A model generated the notes under the pieces. That model saw only the letters and a program-made list of their open reading frames with translations. It did no database searches and was not told where the DNA came from. A stretch of DNA of 64,000 nucleotides. Source: JAWKRB01 sp041389885. Its GTDB lineage: Bacteria; Myxococcota_A; Polyangia; Polyangiales; Ga0077539. Shown piece by piece: positions 25,164-34,237 of the stretch. A program made the translations under genes and the position numbers. The stretch covers positions 103,167 through 167,166 of the forward strand of contig JAWKRB010000019.1 in the NCBI GenBank assembly GCA_041389885.1, in the 5' to 3' direction. Each line of letters starts with the position of its first letter. Position 1 is the first letter of the stretch.

Positions 25164-25661
25164 ATGGCCCACGACCCGAAGCGCCCCGTGCTCGCCGACC
25201 CCGAAGCCGTCGAGCGCGCCCGCGCCTTCCTCGAAGAGACCGTCGCGCGCATGGGGATGGACCTCTCCGTGACCGTGCACGCCCGCGAGGCCGAGACCGT
25301 GCTCGAGCTCGTCGGTCCCGACGCCGCGCGCGTCGCGTCCCGCAAGGGCGCGGCCCTCGACGCGCTGCAGCTCCTCGCTTGCAGGGTGGCGTCGAAGTCC
25401 ATGGGCGGCGAGCGCGCCGCGCTGGTGGTCGACGCCGACCGCTGGCGAGAGCGCCGGGAGCGCTCGCTCACGAAGCAGGCCGTCGAGCTCGGCGCCGAGT
25501 GCGTCAAGCTCGCGAAGGTGATCGTGATGGAGCCGCTGCCGCCGCGGGAGCGCCGGGTGGTGCACATGGCCCTCGCCCGCTTTCCCGGCGTCACCACGCA
25601 GAGCGAGGGCGACGGCGAAGAGCGGCGCATCCGGATCATCCCGATGCCCGCGCCCCGTTGA
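25164..25661 (+). CDS. jag: Jag/KhpB-type RNA-binding protein (KH-R3H)
   Basis: The 165-residue protein contains a KH domain (LELVGPDAARVASRKGAALDALQLL, with the substrate-contacting GxxG region altered to SRKG) and an R3H domain (RRERSLTKQAVELGAE to PLPPRERRVVHMALA). It lacks the N-terminal Jag_N domain, like the short forms. KhpB/Jag proteins bind RNA and influence cell-envelope growth. The ATG has AGAGG nine bases upstream, 11 bases after the yidC stop. The stop overlaps the TTG of the next gene. Confidence 0.9.
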   Translation: MAHDPKRPVLADPEAVERARAFLEETVARMGMDLSVTVHAREAETVLELVGPDAARVASRKGAALDALQLLACRVASKSMGGERAALVVDADRWRERRERSLTKQAVELGAECVKLAKVIVMEPLPPRERRVVHMALARFPGVTTQSEGDGEERRIRIIPMPAPR

Positions 25662-26242
25662 TCCTCGTCGTCGACAACTACGACTCCTTCACCTGGAACC
25701 TCGTGCTGCTCCTGCGCGACGCGGGCGGCGAGGGGACCGACGTGCGGGTGGTCTACAACGACGCGCGCTCGTACGAGTCCCTCCGCGCCCTGTCGCCCTC
25801 GCACCTCGTGATCTCGCCGGGCCCCGGCGCGCCCGCCTCCGCCGGCGTGAGCAACGCGCTCGTCGCCGCGCCCTTCGCGCCGCTGCTCGGCGTGTGCCTC
25901 GGGCACCAGTGCCTCGCCGCGCACTACGGGGCCGACGTGGTGCGCGCCCCCGAGCCCGCGCACGGAAAGACCGCCGAGGTCCTCCACGACGACCCCCTCT
26001 TCGACGGGCTGCCGCAGGGCTTCATCGCCGCGCGCTACCACTCCCTCGCCGTCGACGCCGCCACCGTGCGCCCCCCCCTGCGCGTCACCGCGCGCTCCCG
26101 CGAAGGCGTCGTCATGGCCCTGCGCGCCGACGACCGCCCCGCCGTCGGCGTGCAGTTTCACCCCGAGTCGGTGCTCACCCGCGGCGGCGCCACGATCGCG
26201 CGCAACTTCTTGCGCAGCAAGGGCTTCGGTCAGTCCTCGTGA
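25658..26242 (+). CDS. pabA: Anthranilate/aminodeoxychorismate synthase glutaminase subunit
   Basis: The 194-residue class I glutamine amidotransferase supplies ammonia for anthranilate (TrpG) or 4-amino-4-deoxychorismate (PabA) synthesis. It shows ILVVDNYDSFTWNLV, ISPGPGAP, the Cys80 nucleophile in LLGVCLGHQ, and the His168/Glu170 of VQFHPES, so the triad is complete. The TTG start at 25658 overlaps the jag stop (TTGA) and is the only start near the conserved N-terminus. No chorismate-binding partner (trpE or pabB) lies nearby, so PabA versus TrpG is undecided. It replaces mnmE in the usual yidC-jag neighbourhood. The 3' end overlaps a minus-strand gene by 13 bases. Confidence 0.88.
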   Translation: MILVVDNYDSFTWNLVLLLRDAGGEGTDVRVVYNDARSYESLRALSPSHLVISPGPGAPASAGVSNALVAAPFAPLLGVCLGHQCLAAHYGADVVRAPEPAHGKTAEVLHDDPLFDGLPQGFIAARYHSLAVDAATVRPPLRVTARSREGVVMALRADDRPAVGVQFHPESVLTRGGATIARNFLRSKGFGQSS

Positions 26243-26607
26243 GCGCCGGGCGACCCCTCGCGGCGAGGCTCCTCGCGACGGGGAGGATCACCGCGGCGTG
26301 ACTCCTCGCGGCGAGACTCACCGCGGCGGGGTGAGTCGTCGCGGCAGGGTGAGTCGTCGCGGCGGGGCCGACCGTGGGGCTCACGACCACGAGAGAGGTC
26401 ATCGCGGTGGGGCTCGGGCGACCGTTCGAGTCGGCGCTCGAGGGCGCGCTCCACCGCGCGCTCCACCGCGCGCTCCACCACGCGGTCGAGGCGCTCCACC
26501 ACGCCGCGCACGATCCGGTCGATGATGCGGCGCTCGGAGAAGCCTTCGTCGAAGTCTTCGCCCCGCCTGGGGTCGGGGCGGCGCCCGTCGCAGCGATCGT
26601 CGTACGT
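26230..26607 (-). CDS. Charged-repeat protein with probable ACG start
   Basis: A perfect AGGAGG (26617-26622 on this strand) lies nine bases before ACG at 26605-26607. From there a 125-codon frame runs to 26230 with nearly all G/C third positions. No ATG, GTG or TTG occurs before GTG at 26511, which would cut off the conserved-looking DDRCDGRRPDPRRGEDFDEG segment. The protein has amphipathic heptad-like repeats (RVVERAVERAVERALERRLE, probable coiled coil) and then an Arg/Asp/Ser/Glu-rich tail (DDSPRRGESRREESRRGDPP). No family is recognised; it may bind nucleic acid or a polyanion. Either ACG is the true start or an ATG was mis-read. It converges with pabA. Confidence 0.45.
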   Translation of the reverse strand, partial: TYDDRCDGRRPDPRRGEDFDEGFSERRIIDRIVRGVVERLDRVVERAVERAVERALERRLERSPEPHRDDLSRGREPHGRPRRDDSPCRDDSPRRGESRREESRRGDPPRREEPRREGSPGAHED

Positions 26608-26726
26608 GCCTTCGTGCCTCCTGGGCCACGAGGGTGACAGCGATCGCGGCGCGCGACCACCGTGCGCCTCGACACCGCGGCGATTCGTGTCGGAGACTCC
26701 GCCCGGATCCCTTGCCGCCCTTCCTC

Positions 26727-28997
26727 GTGAGAGCCCTTTCGTCTGTGACCGCGCGCGTCGCCGCGGTCATCACGGTCGCGCTGGTCGCGTTCGACCGAGC
26801 GATGCTGCTCGGCGAGGCCGTGTGGGGGAGAGACATCAGCTTCTGGGTGGTCCCCTCGCGGTGGCTGCTGCGAGGCGCCCTCGCCCGGGGCGAGCTCCCC
26901 CGCTGGGACCACGCGCAGGGCCTCGGCGCGCCCGTCCTCGCGAACCCGCTGCACGGGCTGTTCTACCCGCTGACCCTGATCTCGCTCCTCGACCCCATCG
27001 CGTGGTGGACCACGGCGTACCTCTGGCTCCACACGCTCCTCGGCGCCCTCGGCGTCGCGGCCCTCGCCGCGCGCCTCGGGTGCTCCCCCGCGGCGCGCGT
27101 CCTCGCCGCCCTCGCCTGGGCCCTCGCGGGACCCAACCTCAGCGCGTGGACCTCGGGGCTGCTCCTCCCCGCGCAGGCCTGGATGCCCTGGATCACCCTG
27201 GGCGTGTGGTCCCTCGCCGCCCGCCCCTCGGCGCGGCGAGCGGCGATCGCGGCGCTCCCCGTCGCGCTCTCGCTGCTGCTCGGCGAGGGCTTCATGACCC
27301 TCACCGCCCTGGGCTTCGCGACCCTCACGCTCCCCGCCGCGCCAGGCATCGACGCCGTGACCCGCCGCCGCGCCGCCGCCCTCGCGGGGTGGATCGCCCT
27401 CGCCGTCGCCCTCGGCGCCGCCCTCGCGAGCGTCTCCCTCGCCCCGGCCCTCGCGGCGGTCTCAGGCACCGAGCGCGCTGGACCCATCGACATGGTGCAG
27501 GCGCTCCACTGGTCGGTGCACCCCGCGCGGCTCCTCGACCTGATCGTGCCCGGAGGCTTTCGCCGCGCGAGCGCGCTCACCCAGCACCCCTTCGCCCTCG
27601 CGCGCTGCGATGTCGACCCGCTGTACTTCTCGCACTACCTCGGCGCGACCACCCTCGGCCTCGCCCTCATCGGGCTCCGGCGCGACCGCCGCTCCTTCAC
27701 CCTCGCCGCCGTCGTCGCCCTCGCCCTGCTCTGCGCGATGGGCCGGCACACGCCCGTCTACGCCGCCGTGCGCGCGCTGGTGCCTCCGCTGCGGCTCATG
27801 CGCTCGCCCGAGAAGTTCGTGAACGCCGTCACCCCCGCCGTCGCGCTCCTCGCCGCGCTGGGCCTCGACCGCCTCGCCCGAGAGCCCGACCGCGCGAGAC
27901 GCGCCCTCGCGCTCCTCGCGGCCCTCGGGGCGACGCTCCTGGCGCTGCCCGCCCTCGCGCCCGCGCCCGTCGCGGCGGCGATCGCCCGAGGCGCGCGAGG
28001 CGCGGCCCTCCCCCTCGCGGCGGCGGCCCTCGCGGCGCTGGCGCTCCGCCGCAGGCCCGCCCTCGGCGCGTGGGCGATGGCCCTCGCGGTCTTCGCCGAC
28101 CTCGCGCTCAACGGCGCGTGGCTGCACCCCTGGCACGACGCGCGGATGGTGCGCTGGCGTCCGCCCCTCGCCGACGCGATGCGCGCGCGCTTCGACGCCG
28201 CGCGCGCGCCGTCGCTCCCGCGGCTGCTCCGCGCCCGCACGATCTCCCGGCACGCCGAGGATGCGCGAGTATCCCCCGGCGACTGGCGCTACTACGCCAC
28301 CCTCCCGCCGAACCTCAGCGCGACCCACGGCGTGGGCGTGATGCCGCCCTACGACGTCGCGGTCTCCCCCGCGCTGGAGTCGCTGCTCGCGGTGCGCAGG
28401 GTCGACGTCGCGCGGCTGCTCTCGGTCGACGCGACGGTGCAGCCCGCGCGCGCGTCACGACCCGCGGGGCTCGCTCGGGTCGCGCAGGTGGGCACCGGCG
28501 TCGAGCTGCTCGCGATCGAGGAGAGCCTCCCGCGGGTGTACCCCGTGGCGCGCGCGGCGGCGATGGGCTCGGGCGAGGCGCACCGCCGCGTGCTCGAAGA
28601 CGACGTGGTCGCCGGGCGCGAGGCGGTGATCGAAGGCCCGACCCTCGACGCGCCCGCGCGGCGCAGCGGACGGTGCGCGCTGACCCTCGCGCGCAACGGC
28701 GCCCTCGACGCGCGCTGCGAGCTCGACGCGGCGTCGGCGGTGGTCTTCGTCGAGCAGCACGCGCCGGGGTGGCGCGCCCTCGTCGACGGCCGCGAGGCGC
28801 CGCTCTACCGCGCGAACCTGCTGGTCATGGCGGTGCGGGCGCCCGCGGGGGCGCACACGATCTCGCTGCGCTACTCGCCCCCTGGGCTGCGCGGGGGGCT
28901 GCTCGGGAGCGCGCTCGGGCTGCTGGGCCTCGCCCTCGCGCTCAGGTCGCGGGGCACCCCGAGCGGCTCGCCGGATAGATCCGCTGCGGCTTGTTGA
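26727..28997 (+). CDS. YfhO-like polytopic membrane protein
   Basis: With the GTG at 26727 the product is about 756 residues. About twelve or more hydrophobic helices fill the first 490 residues, with WGRDISFWVVPSRWLLRGAL and GELPRWDHAQGLGAPVLANP near the start. The LPRWxP-like loop is typical of YfhO and related GT-C glycosyltransferase-fold proteins. A soluble C-terminal domain (about 490-720) has ASAVVFVEQHAPGWRALVDGREAPLYRANLLVMAV, the YfhO hallmark, and ends with a helix. YfhO proteins act in lipid-linked sugar transfer to wall polymers; the substrate here is unknown. The 3' end overlaps the convergent MopE-like gene by 56 bases. Confidence 0.82.
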   Translation: MRALSSVTARVAAVITVALVAFDRAMLLGEAVWGRDISFWVVPSRWLLRGALARGELPRWDHAQGLGAPVLANPLHGLFYPLTLISLLDPIAWWTTAYLWLHTLLGALGVAALAARLGCSPAARVLAALAWALAGPNLSAWTSGLLLPAQAWMPWITLGVWSLAARPSARRAAIAALPVALSLLLGEGFMTLTALGFATLTLPAAPGIDAVTRRRAAALAGWIALAVALGAALASVSLAPALAAVSGTERAGPIDMVQALHWSVHPARLLDLIVPGGFRRASALTQHPFALARCDVDPLYFSHYLGATTLGLALIGLRRDRRSFTLAAVVALALLCAMGRHTPVYAAVRALVPPLRLMRSPEKFVNAVTPAVALLAALGLDRLAREPDRARRALALLAALGATLLALPALAPAPVAAAIARGARGAALPLAAAALAALALRRRPALGAWAMALAVFADLALNGAWLHPWHDARMVRWRPPLADAMRARFDAARAPSLPRLLRARTISRHAEDARVSPGDWRYYATLPPNLSATHGVGVMPPYDVAVSPALESLLAVRRVDVARLLSVDATVQPARASRPAGLARVAQVGTGVELLAIEESLPRVYPVARAAAMGSGEAHRRVLEDDVVAGREAVIEGPTLDAPARRSGRCALTLARNGALDARCELDAASAVVFVEQHAPGWRALVDGREAPLYRANLLVMAVRAPAGAHTISLRYSPPGLRGGLLGSALGLLGLALALRSRGTPSGSPDRSAAAC

Positions 28998-30159
28998 TCG
29001 GGCAATTGCTGGCGTTGAGCCCGCCCCCGGGGACGTTGCTGCAGCGCAGCGTGCCCGTCACCCTGCCCGCGCCGCACACGTCGCCCTCCTGAAAATACAC
29101 CACGGGGCTGCGCGGCGTGCTCGCGACGCACCCGCGCGGGTCGCCCCCGGCCATGGTGATGTCGCAGCCGACGGGGTACGGGCAGTCGGCGGGGCAGCGG
29201 GTGGTCACGCAGTCGCCGTTGAGGTTCACGCTGACCATGCAGATGCGGGTCATCGGGCACTCCTCGTCGGCGCTGCCGTCGCAGTCGTCGTCGAGGCCGT
29301 TGCCGCAGACCTCGCCCGTGGGGCCCACGGCGCCCTCGCACGCGCCCCAGGCGGTGCCGCCGACGTTGCAGCGCTGGATCCCCGAGCGGCACGGGCCGCG
29401 GCCGATCTCGGCGGCGGGGCCGGGGTAGCACATGCGCGTCGCGTTCGGCGCGCAGGCGCAGTTGGGCCCGTTGTCGACGACGCCGTCGCAGTCGTCGTCG
29501 ACGCGGTTCGAGCAGATCTCGTCGCGGGGGAGGACCTGGTCGAGGCAGGTGCCCCAGGAGTGCCCGTCGGGGGCGCAGGTCTGCTCCCCGAGGCGGCAGA
29601 TGCCCACGCCGAGGGTGCCCCGCGGGCCCTCGTAGCAGGGGCGGGTCTGCCCCGGCACGCACGCGCACCGCGGGCCGTCGTCGGCGACGCCGGTGCAGTC
29701 CTGGTCGACGCCGTCGCCGCAGATCTCTTCGACGGGGGTGACGGCGCCGACGCACTCGGTCCAGGTGCCGAACTCGCCGTCGCCCTCGCACCCCTGCACG
29801 CCCCAGGCGCAGGGCGCGCGGCCCGCCTCGGCGCGCTCGCGAGGGTAACACTGCTGCGAAGTGCCTGGGACACAAGGACATCCGTCGTCGACCAGGCCGT
29901 TGTCGTCGTCGTCGAGGCCGTTGTTGCAGAGCTCCCTGACCCCGCCCCGCGCGTCTCCCTCGGCGGCGTCGCGCGCGCTCGCGTCGACCGTCGGCGCGTC
30001 TCGCCCGGTCGGTCGGTCGAGGTCCGCGCCCGCGTCGGCGGCGGGGATCGACGCGCCCGCGTCGTGCGCGTCGAGGCCCGGCTCGATGACCCCGCCGTCG
30101 TTCGCGCACGCCGTGAGCGCGAGGGTTGCGAGCATGCCAGCGCGGCGACGGAGCTTCAT
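28942..30159 (-). CDS. MopE-like putative metal-binding lipoprotein
   Basis: The 405-residue protein has a lipobox LTAC (Cys18) and an Asp/Ala-rich spacer. Four Asp-rich motifs follow: CNNGLDDDDNGLVDDGC, CGDGVDQDCTGVADDG, CSNRVDDDCDGVVDNG and CGNGLDDDCDGSADEEC. The first and second deviate from the canonical motif. The intervening units CYxGPxGxxGxGxCxxGxQxC match the lipoprotein at 20961-22592, so the two are paralogues. The C-terminal about 110 residues differ, with CMVSVNLNGDCVTTRCPADCPYP and CxNVPGGGLNASNCP. It is expected at the cell surface. Its gene overlaps the end of the YfhO-like gene. Confidence 0.82.
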   Translation of the reverse strand: MKLRRRAGMLATLALTACANDGGVIEPGLDAHDAGASIPAADAGADLDRPTGRDAPTVDASARDAAEGDARGGVRELCNNGLDDDDNGLVDDGCPCVPGTSQQCYPRERAEAGRAPCAWGVQGCEGDGEFGTWTECVGAVTPVEEICGDGVDQDCTGVADDGPRCACVPGQTRPCYEGPRGTLGVGICRLGEQTCAPDGHSWGTCLDQVLPRDEICSNRVDDDCDGVVDNGPNCACAPNATRMCYPGPAAEIGRGPCRSGIQRCNVGGTAWGACEGAVGPTGEVCGNGLDDDCDGSADEECPMTRICMVSVNLNGDCVTTRCPADCPYPVGCDITMAGGDPRGCVASTPRSPVVYFQEGDVCGAGRVTGTLRCSNVPGGGLNASNCPINKPQRIYPASRSGCPAT

Positions 30160-30228
30160 CGACCCACGACGCTATCACGGCCGGCCGTAACGGATGGGAC
30201 CTGTGCCATCATCGCGCGCCTACGACCG

Positions 30229-31968
30229 ATGAGCACCGACGACGAAGCGAAGCCCGAAGAGACCCCCATGGACGCGCTGCAGGAGGGAGCCGACTTCGGC
30301 CCCTTCGAGATCGTGCGCGAGGTGGGCCGGGGCGCCTTCGGCGTGGTGTACGAGGCCCGGCGCAGGCCGCTCCACCGTCGCGTGGCGCTGAAGGTGCTGC
30401 ATCCCCACGTGCTGGCCAAGCCCGAGGCCCGGCGGCGCTTCGAGCGCGAGCTGGCGGCGGCGGCGGCGGTGGAGCACCCGAACGTGATCGCCGTGCTCGA
30501 CGGCGGCGTGCTCGACGGGCGCGGGTACATGGCGATGAACTTCCTCGAGGGCGAGGCGCTCTCGGAGCGGCTGAAGGCGCGGGGCGCGCTCCCCGTCGAG
30601 GAGGCCGTCGACGCGCTGCTGCCCATCACCGCGGCGCTCCACGCGGTGCACCTCGCGGGGATCGTGCACCGTGACATCAAGCCGGCGAACGTGTTCCTCG
30701 CGCGGGCGGCGAACGGGGGAGACAGCCCCGTGCTGCTCGATTTCGGCGTCGCCAAGGAGCTCGACGACGCGGCGTCCGACCTCACGCAGTCGCAGTCGTG
30801 GCTCGGCACGCCGACGTACATGTCGCCCGAGCAGATCCGTCAGTCGAAGGACGTCACCGCCCGCTCGGACCAGTGGTCCTTCGGGGTGGTGCTCTACGAG
30901 TGCCTGGTGGGCGAGCGGCCCTTCGAGGCCGACGTGCTCCTCGACCTGATGAAGGCGATCACCGCCGACACGCCCCCGTCGCCGAACGCGAAGCGACCGT
31001 CGGTCCCGTCTGAGCTCTCCGACGTGGTCATGCGCGCGCTCTCCCGCGACCCCTCGGCGCGCTTCTCCTCGATGCTCGCGCTCGGCGAGGCGCTGCTCCC
31101 CTTCGCGAGCGAGCAGGTGCGCGCGTGGTGGCGCCCGCGCTTCAGCGGCGCGCGCGCCCGAGGCCGGTCGGCCCTGGACGAGACCGCCGTGCGCGAGCCC
31201 GGCGACGCGCGCGCCGCGGTCCCAGGGCGCATCCCCGACCCCGAGGGCGCGCTGCCGACGCTCATGGCGAACCAGCCGGCGATCTCGGCGCCGCCCCTTC
31301 CCCTGGAGAAGCCAGGGGCGGGGCGCAGGCGCAGCGGGTTCCCCTCCGGGGCCGGGCGCAGCCCCTACAGCACCGGCGCCGGGCGAAACCCCATGGCGAC
31401 CGGCAACGGCCGCGGCTCCGACCGCACGGTGATCGTCAGCGCGCCGCCCCGCAGCGCGAGCGAGACGCTGCTGCGCTACGTCGGCGTCGCCGCCATCGCG
31501 GGCTTCGCCTTCTTCGCCGGGCGAAACATCAGCCAGCCCCCTGGCGCGGTGACGCCCCCCTCGGAGCTCCCCTCCGACCCGACCGCGCCCCTCGACGCCT
31601 CCACGCCGCCCCTGCCCTCCCCCGCCGCGGCGGTGGACGCGACGGCGGCCCCCGACGCGCACGACGCGCACGACGCGCCCGAGGTCTCTGCGGCCGACGC
31701 CCCCGACGTGCGCGTCGCGGCCCCGTCTCGCCCCAGCGCGCCGTCGCGGCCGCGCAACGGGTCGATCCAGATCCTCTGCGGCACCGGGCGCGCGATCATC
31801 GGCGACGACGACCACTCGCGCGAGGTCGGCCTCCCCACCGCGCAGCTGATCCCGTGGCCGGCGGGCTATGTGCGGGTGATGATCCTCTCGACCCGCGGTC
31901 AGTCGCAGTCGTACATCACGGTGCGGTCGGGGCAGACCACGGCGTTTCAAGACTGCCCCGGGCTGTAG
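30229..31968 (+). CDS. Membrane-anchored Ser/Thr protein kinase
   Basis: The 579-residue protein starts at ATG 30229. The kinase domain spans residues about 26-290. It has the glycine loop GRGAFGVVYEA, Lys55 in VALKVL, catalytic HRDIKPANVF (147-156), DFGVAK (171-176) and GTPTYMSPEQI, so all catalytic residues are present. A Ser/Gly/Arg-rich linker follows, then a single membrane helix (LRYVGVAAIAGFAFFAG). A Pro/Ala/Asp-rich periplasmic stretch ends in a small beta-like domain. This is the Pkn2-like architecture abundant in myxobacteria. The signal sensed is unknown. It stands alone between convergent and divergent lipoprotein genes. Confidence 0.92.
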   Translation: MSTDDEAKPEETPMDALQEGADFGPFEIVREVGRGAFGVVYEARRRPLHRRVALKVLHPHVLAKPEARRRFERELAAAAAVEHPNVIAVLDGGVLDGRGYMAMNFLEGEALSERLKARGALPVEEAVDALLPITAALHAVHLAGIVHRDIKPANVFLARAANGGDSPVLLDFGVAKELDDAASDLTQSQSWLGTPTYMSPEQIRQSKDVTARSDQWSFGVVLYECLVGERPFEADVLLDLMKAITADTPPSPNAKRPSVPSELSDVVMRALSRDPSARFSSMLALGEALLPFASEQVRAWWRPRFSGARARGRSALDETAVREPGDARAAVPGRIPDPEGALPTLMANQPAISAPPLPLEKPGAGRRRSGFPSGAGRSPYSTGAGRNPMATGNGRGSDRTVIVSAPPRSASETLLRYVGVAAIAGFAFFAGRNISQPPGAVTPPSELPSDPTAPLDASTPPLPSPAAAVDATAAPDAHDAHDAPEVSAADAPDVRVAAPSRPSAPSRPRNGSIQILCGTGRAIIGDDDHSREVGLPTAQLIPWPAGYVRVMILSTRGQSQSYITVRSGQTTAFQDCPGL

Positions 31969-31981
31969 GGCGGGAGCGCGC

Positions 31982-34018
31982 TCAGCGCGGCGCGAGGGCG
32001 AGGCCGCGGTAGCCGGTGTTCGAGCCCGCGCGGCGGATCTCGGTCCACGGGGTCGCGTCGGGCGCGCCGCCGGTGTCGACCGCGCGAAAGATCCGGTTCG
32101 CGCTGCCGCCGGAGGTGATCAGCAGCGTCACGTCGGCGCCGCTCGCGAAGCCGGTGATCGCGCGACACCCCGTGCTGAGCCCCATGCGATACGGACCCGC
32201 GGAGGTCCAGGTGCCCGCGACGAGGGTGTGCTTGTAGACCCCGCCGAGGCCGGTAGACGACACCGAGCCGTCGTCGCACTGGTAGATCGTGTCGATGCCC
32301 GGGGTCATGTCGCGGTCCAGGGCGAGGAGGCCGTAGCGCGAGGGTCCAGAGCTCGTCGGAAAGCCCGGCAGCAGCACGCCCGCGGTGCCCTCGACGCGAA
32401 ACGCGCCGTAGAGCCCGCTGACCGAGACGGTGCCGTACAGCGCGGAGTCGAAGACATCGACGTGGCGCACGTTGGTGGGCGTCGTGATCGTCGCCGTCGC
32501 GGTCGAGGCGCCGAAGGCGGCGGTGAAGATCCCGCCCGCGCCGGTCGACTGCCCGAACGCCCAGAGCGTCTGCCCGTCGGCGCTCGCGGCGCCGCGCACG
32601 GCCGTGCCGCTGAAGGCCGCGCCCAGGGTGGTGCTCGTGTCGACGGTGCCGTTGGCCGAGACGCGGGCGATGACCCGCGGCTCGGTGGTGGCGGTCACCG
32701 AGGTGGTGATGCTCCCCGGCGCCACCGCGTAGCCCGCGAGGAGCACGAAGCGGCGGTCGGCGCTGCGGGTGAGCTGCCCCTCGCTGTCGGAGCTGCCCGA
32801 GAGGGTGATGGGCTGGTTGCTCCCCGACATCGCCACGGGGAGCGCGATCGGGTCGGCGGCGTTCATCCCGTCGCTGATGCGAATGCGCTCGATGAAGCCC
32901 GCGGTGGGCGCGCTGCTCAGGCTGCCCGTGCCCGTACCCAGGCGAAGCGCCCAGAGCTCTGTGGGCGTAGGCTCGGCGCCGGCGTCGACCCGGGGCACGT
33001 CGGTGCCGGGCGCGGGGCCGCTGTCGACGGGCCCCGCGTCGGGGGCGCCCGCGTCGGGGACGCCCGCGTCGAGCGCGCCCGCGTCGGGGGCGCCCGCGTC
33101 GACCACGGGAGGACAATTCACGTCGGTGAGGTCGCCGGCCTCCCAGGCGTGCACCTGGGCCTGCGCGTTGAAGCGCCACAGCGGCGCGGTGACGCGAAAG
33201 GTGCAGCCCTGCCGCAGGTCGCGCGCCATGCGCAGCGCGGAGGGCACCCGGAGCCGCAGCCCGGCGACGGCCATGGAGATGCCCGCGGTGGTGATCTGCG
33301 CAGACTCGAAGCCCGTCCCGGCGCTGGCGAAGCCGCCACTCACGGCGCCGTCGACGCGCACGAGCTCGGACTCGTAGCCCTCGAGGTTGGTCACGAGGTC
33401 GCCCGCGGCGGAGAGGTTCTGCGTGAGGGCGCCGAGGTCGGCGCCGCTGCCCGCGCGCATGAAGCTGCCGACGGCGGTGATCCACTTCGCGCCCGCCGCG
33501 ACGCGGCCCTGGGTCGCGGTGAAGCTCACCCGGTCGCCCGCCTGGGGCGCGGGCGTGAGGCTCGCGGGATCCACCGCGACGAAGACCGCGGGACCGGTCA
33601 TCCCCGACTGCACGAAGAAGCCCGCGGGGTCGTTGGCCGACACGCCGCCGTCGGCGCCGGGGGTCGCGGCGACGACGCGGGTGACCACGAGCTCGCTGAG
33701 GGCGACGTTGAGGGTGACGGGGTTGGCGCCGGTGATGGCCGCGCGCACGGCCGCGAGGGAGGGCGCGCCGCCGTCCATCGGGGGTGTGGCCGCGTCCTCG
33801 GTCACGACGTCGGTGACCGCCACGTCGACGGGCGCCTGCGCGTCGGTCGCGACGACGTCGGTCGCGGCGGGCGTGTCGGTGGCGGGGACATCGGGGCGCG
33901 CGGCCCCGTCGACCTCTCCCGCGTCGAAGCCGCCGGTGCCCTGGGTGACCGCGGTGCGGCACGCGCCCCCCGCGAAGGCGACCGAGACCCACACCCACGC
34001 GACTCGTCGAAGCATCAT
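31982..34018 (-). CDS. Large multidomain surface lipoprotein
   Basis: The ATG at 34018 has AAGGAG eight bases upstream. The 678-residue protein has a lipobox AGGAC (Cys20) and an Asp/Thr/Val-rich spacer. Residues about 100-290 form an OB-like beta domain (VTLNVALSELVVTRVV, GFFVQSGMTGPAVFVAV, GDRVSFTATQGRV) like those in extracellular nucleases (YhcR type). A linker of DAGAPDAG units, coded by 15-bp repeats at about 33030-33102, follows. Residues about 360-678 are beta-propeller-like, with ERIRISDGMNAADP, VRHVDVFDSALYG, DTIYQCDDGSVS and TGYRGLALAPR. No nuclease catalytic motif is evident. It converges with the kinase gene after 13 bases. Confidence 0.78.
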   Translation of the reverse strand: MMLRRVAWVWVSVAFAGGACRTAVTQGTGGFDAGEVDGAARPDVPATDTPAATDVVATDAQAPVDVAVTDVVTEDAATPPMDGGAPSLAAVRAAITGANPVTLNVALSELVVTRVVAATPGADGGVSANDPAGFFVQSGMTGPAVFVAVDPASLTPAPQAGDRVSFTATQGRVAAGAKWITAVGSFMRAGSGADLGALTQNLSAAGDLVTNLEGYESELVRVDGAVSGGFASAGTGFESAQITTAGISMAVAGLRLRVPSALRMARDLRQGCTFRVTAPLWRFNAQAQVHAWEAGDLTDVNCPPVVDAGAPDAGALDAGVPDAGAPDAGPVDSGPAPGTDVPRVDAGAEPTPTELWALRLGTGTGSLSSAPTAGFIERIRISDGMNAADPIALPVAMSGSNQPITLSGSSDSEGQLTRSADRRFVLLAGYAVAPGSITTSVTATTEPRVIARVSANGTVDTSTTLGAAFSGTAVRGAASADGQTLWAFGQSTGAGGIFTAAFGASTATATITTPTNVRHVDVFDSALYGTVSVSGLYGAFRVEGTAGVLLPGFPTSSGPSRYGLLALDRDMTPGIDTIYQCDDGSVSSTGLGGVYKHTLVAGTWTSAGPYRMGLSTGCRAITGFASGADVTLLITSGGSANRIFRAVDTGGAPDATPWTEIRRAGSNTGYRGLALAPR

Positions 34019-34237
34019 GAACGGAACTCCTTTCGCCAGGGGATCCACACCCTCCCGGCGCGCAGGAGTCGGCGTACATCGCCTCGCGTCCAGGCGCCAC
34101 CCCCGAGCGTCTCCCCGACACCGCGGGGGCGGGCGAGTCGAGGGATGGCGGGCGAGAGCATTGGGGCGTTTCGGGTTGCGCACGAGCCTGGATGTTGGGT
34201 AATGCGCGGATCCATTTCTCGGGAGGTCATCGGCCCC

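Noticed and set aside
33030..33102. CRISPR-like short repeats
   Set aside because: The 15-bp and other tandem units (also at 8421-8455, 44937-45090, 57012-57110) are in-frame protein repeats with no unique spacers.
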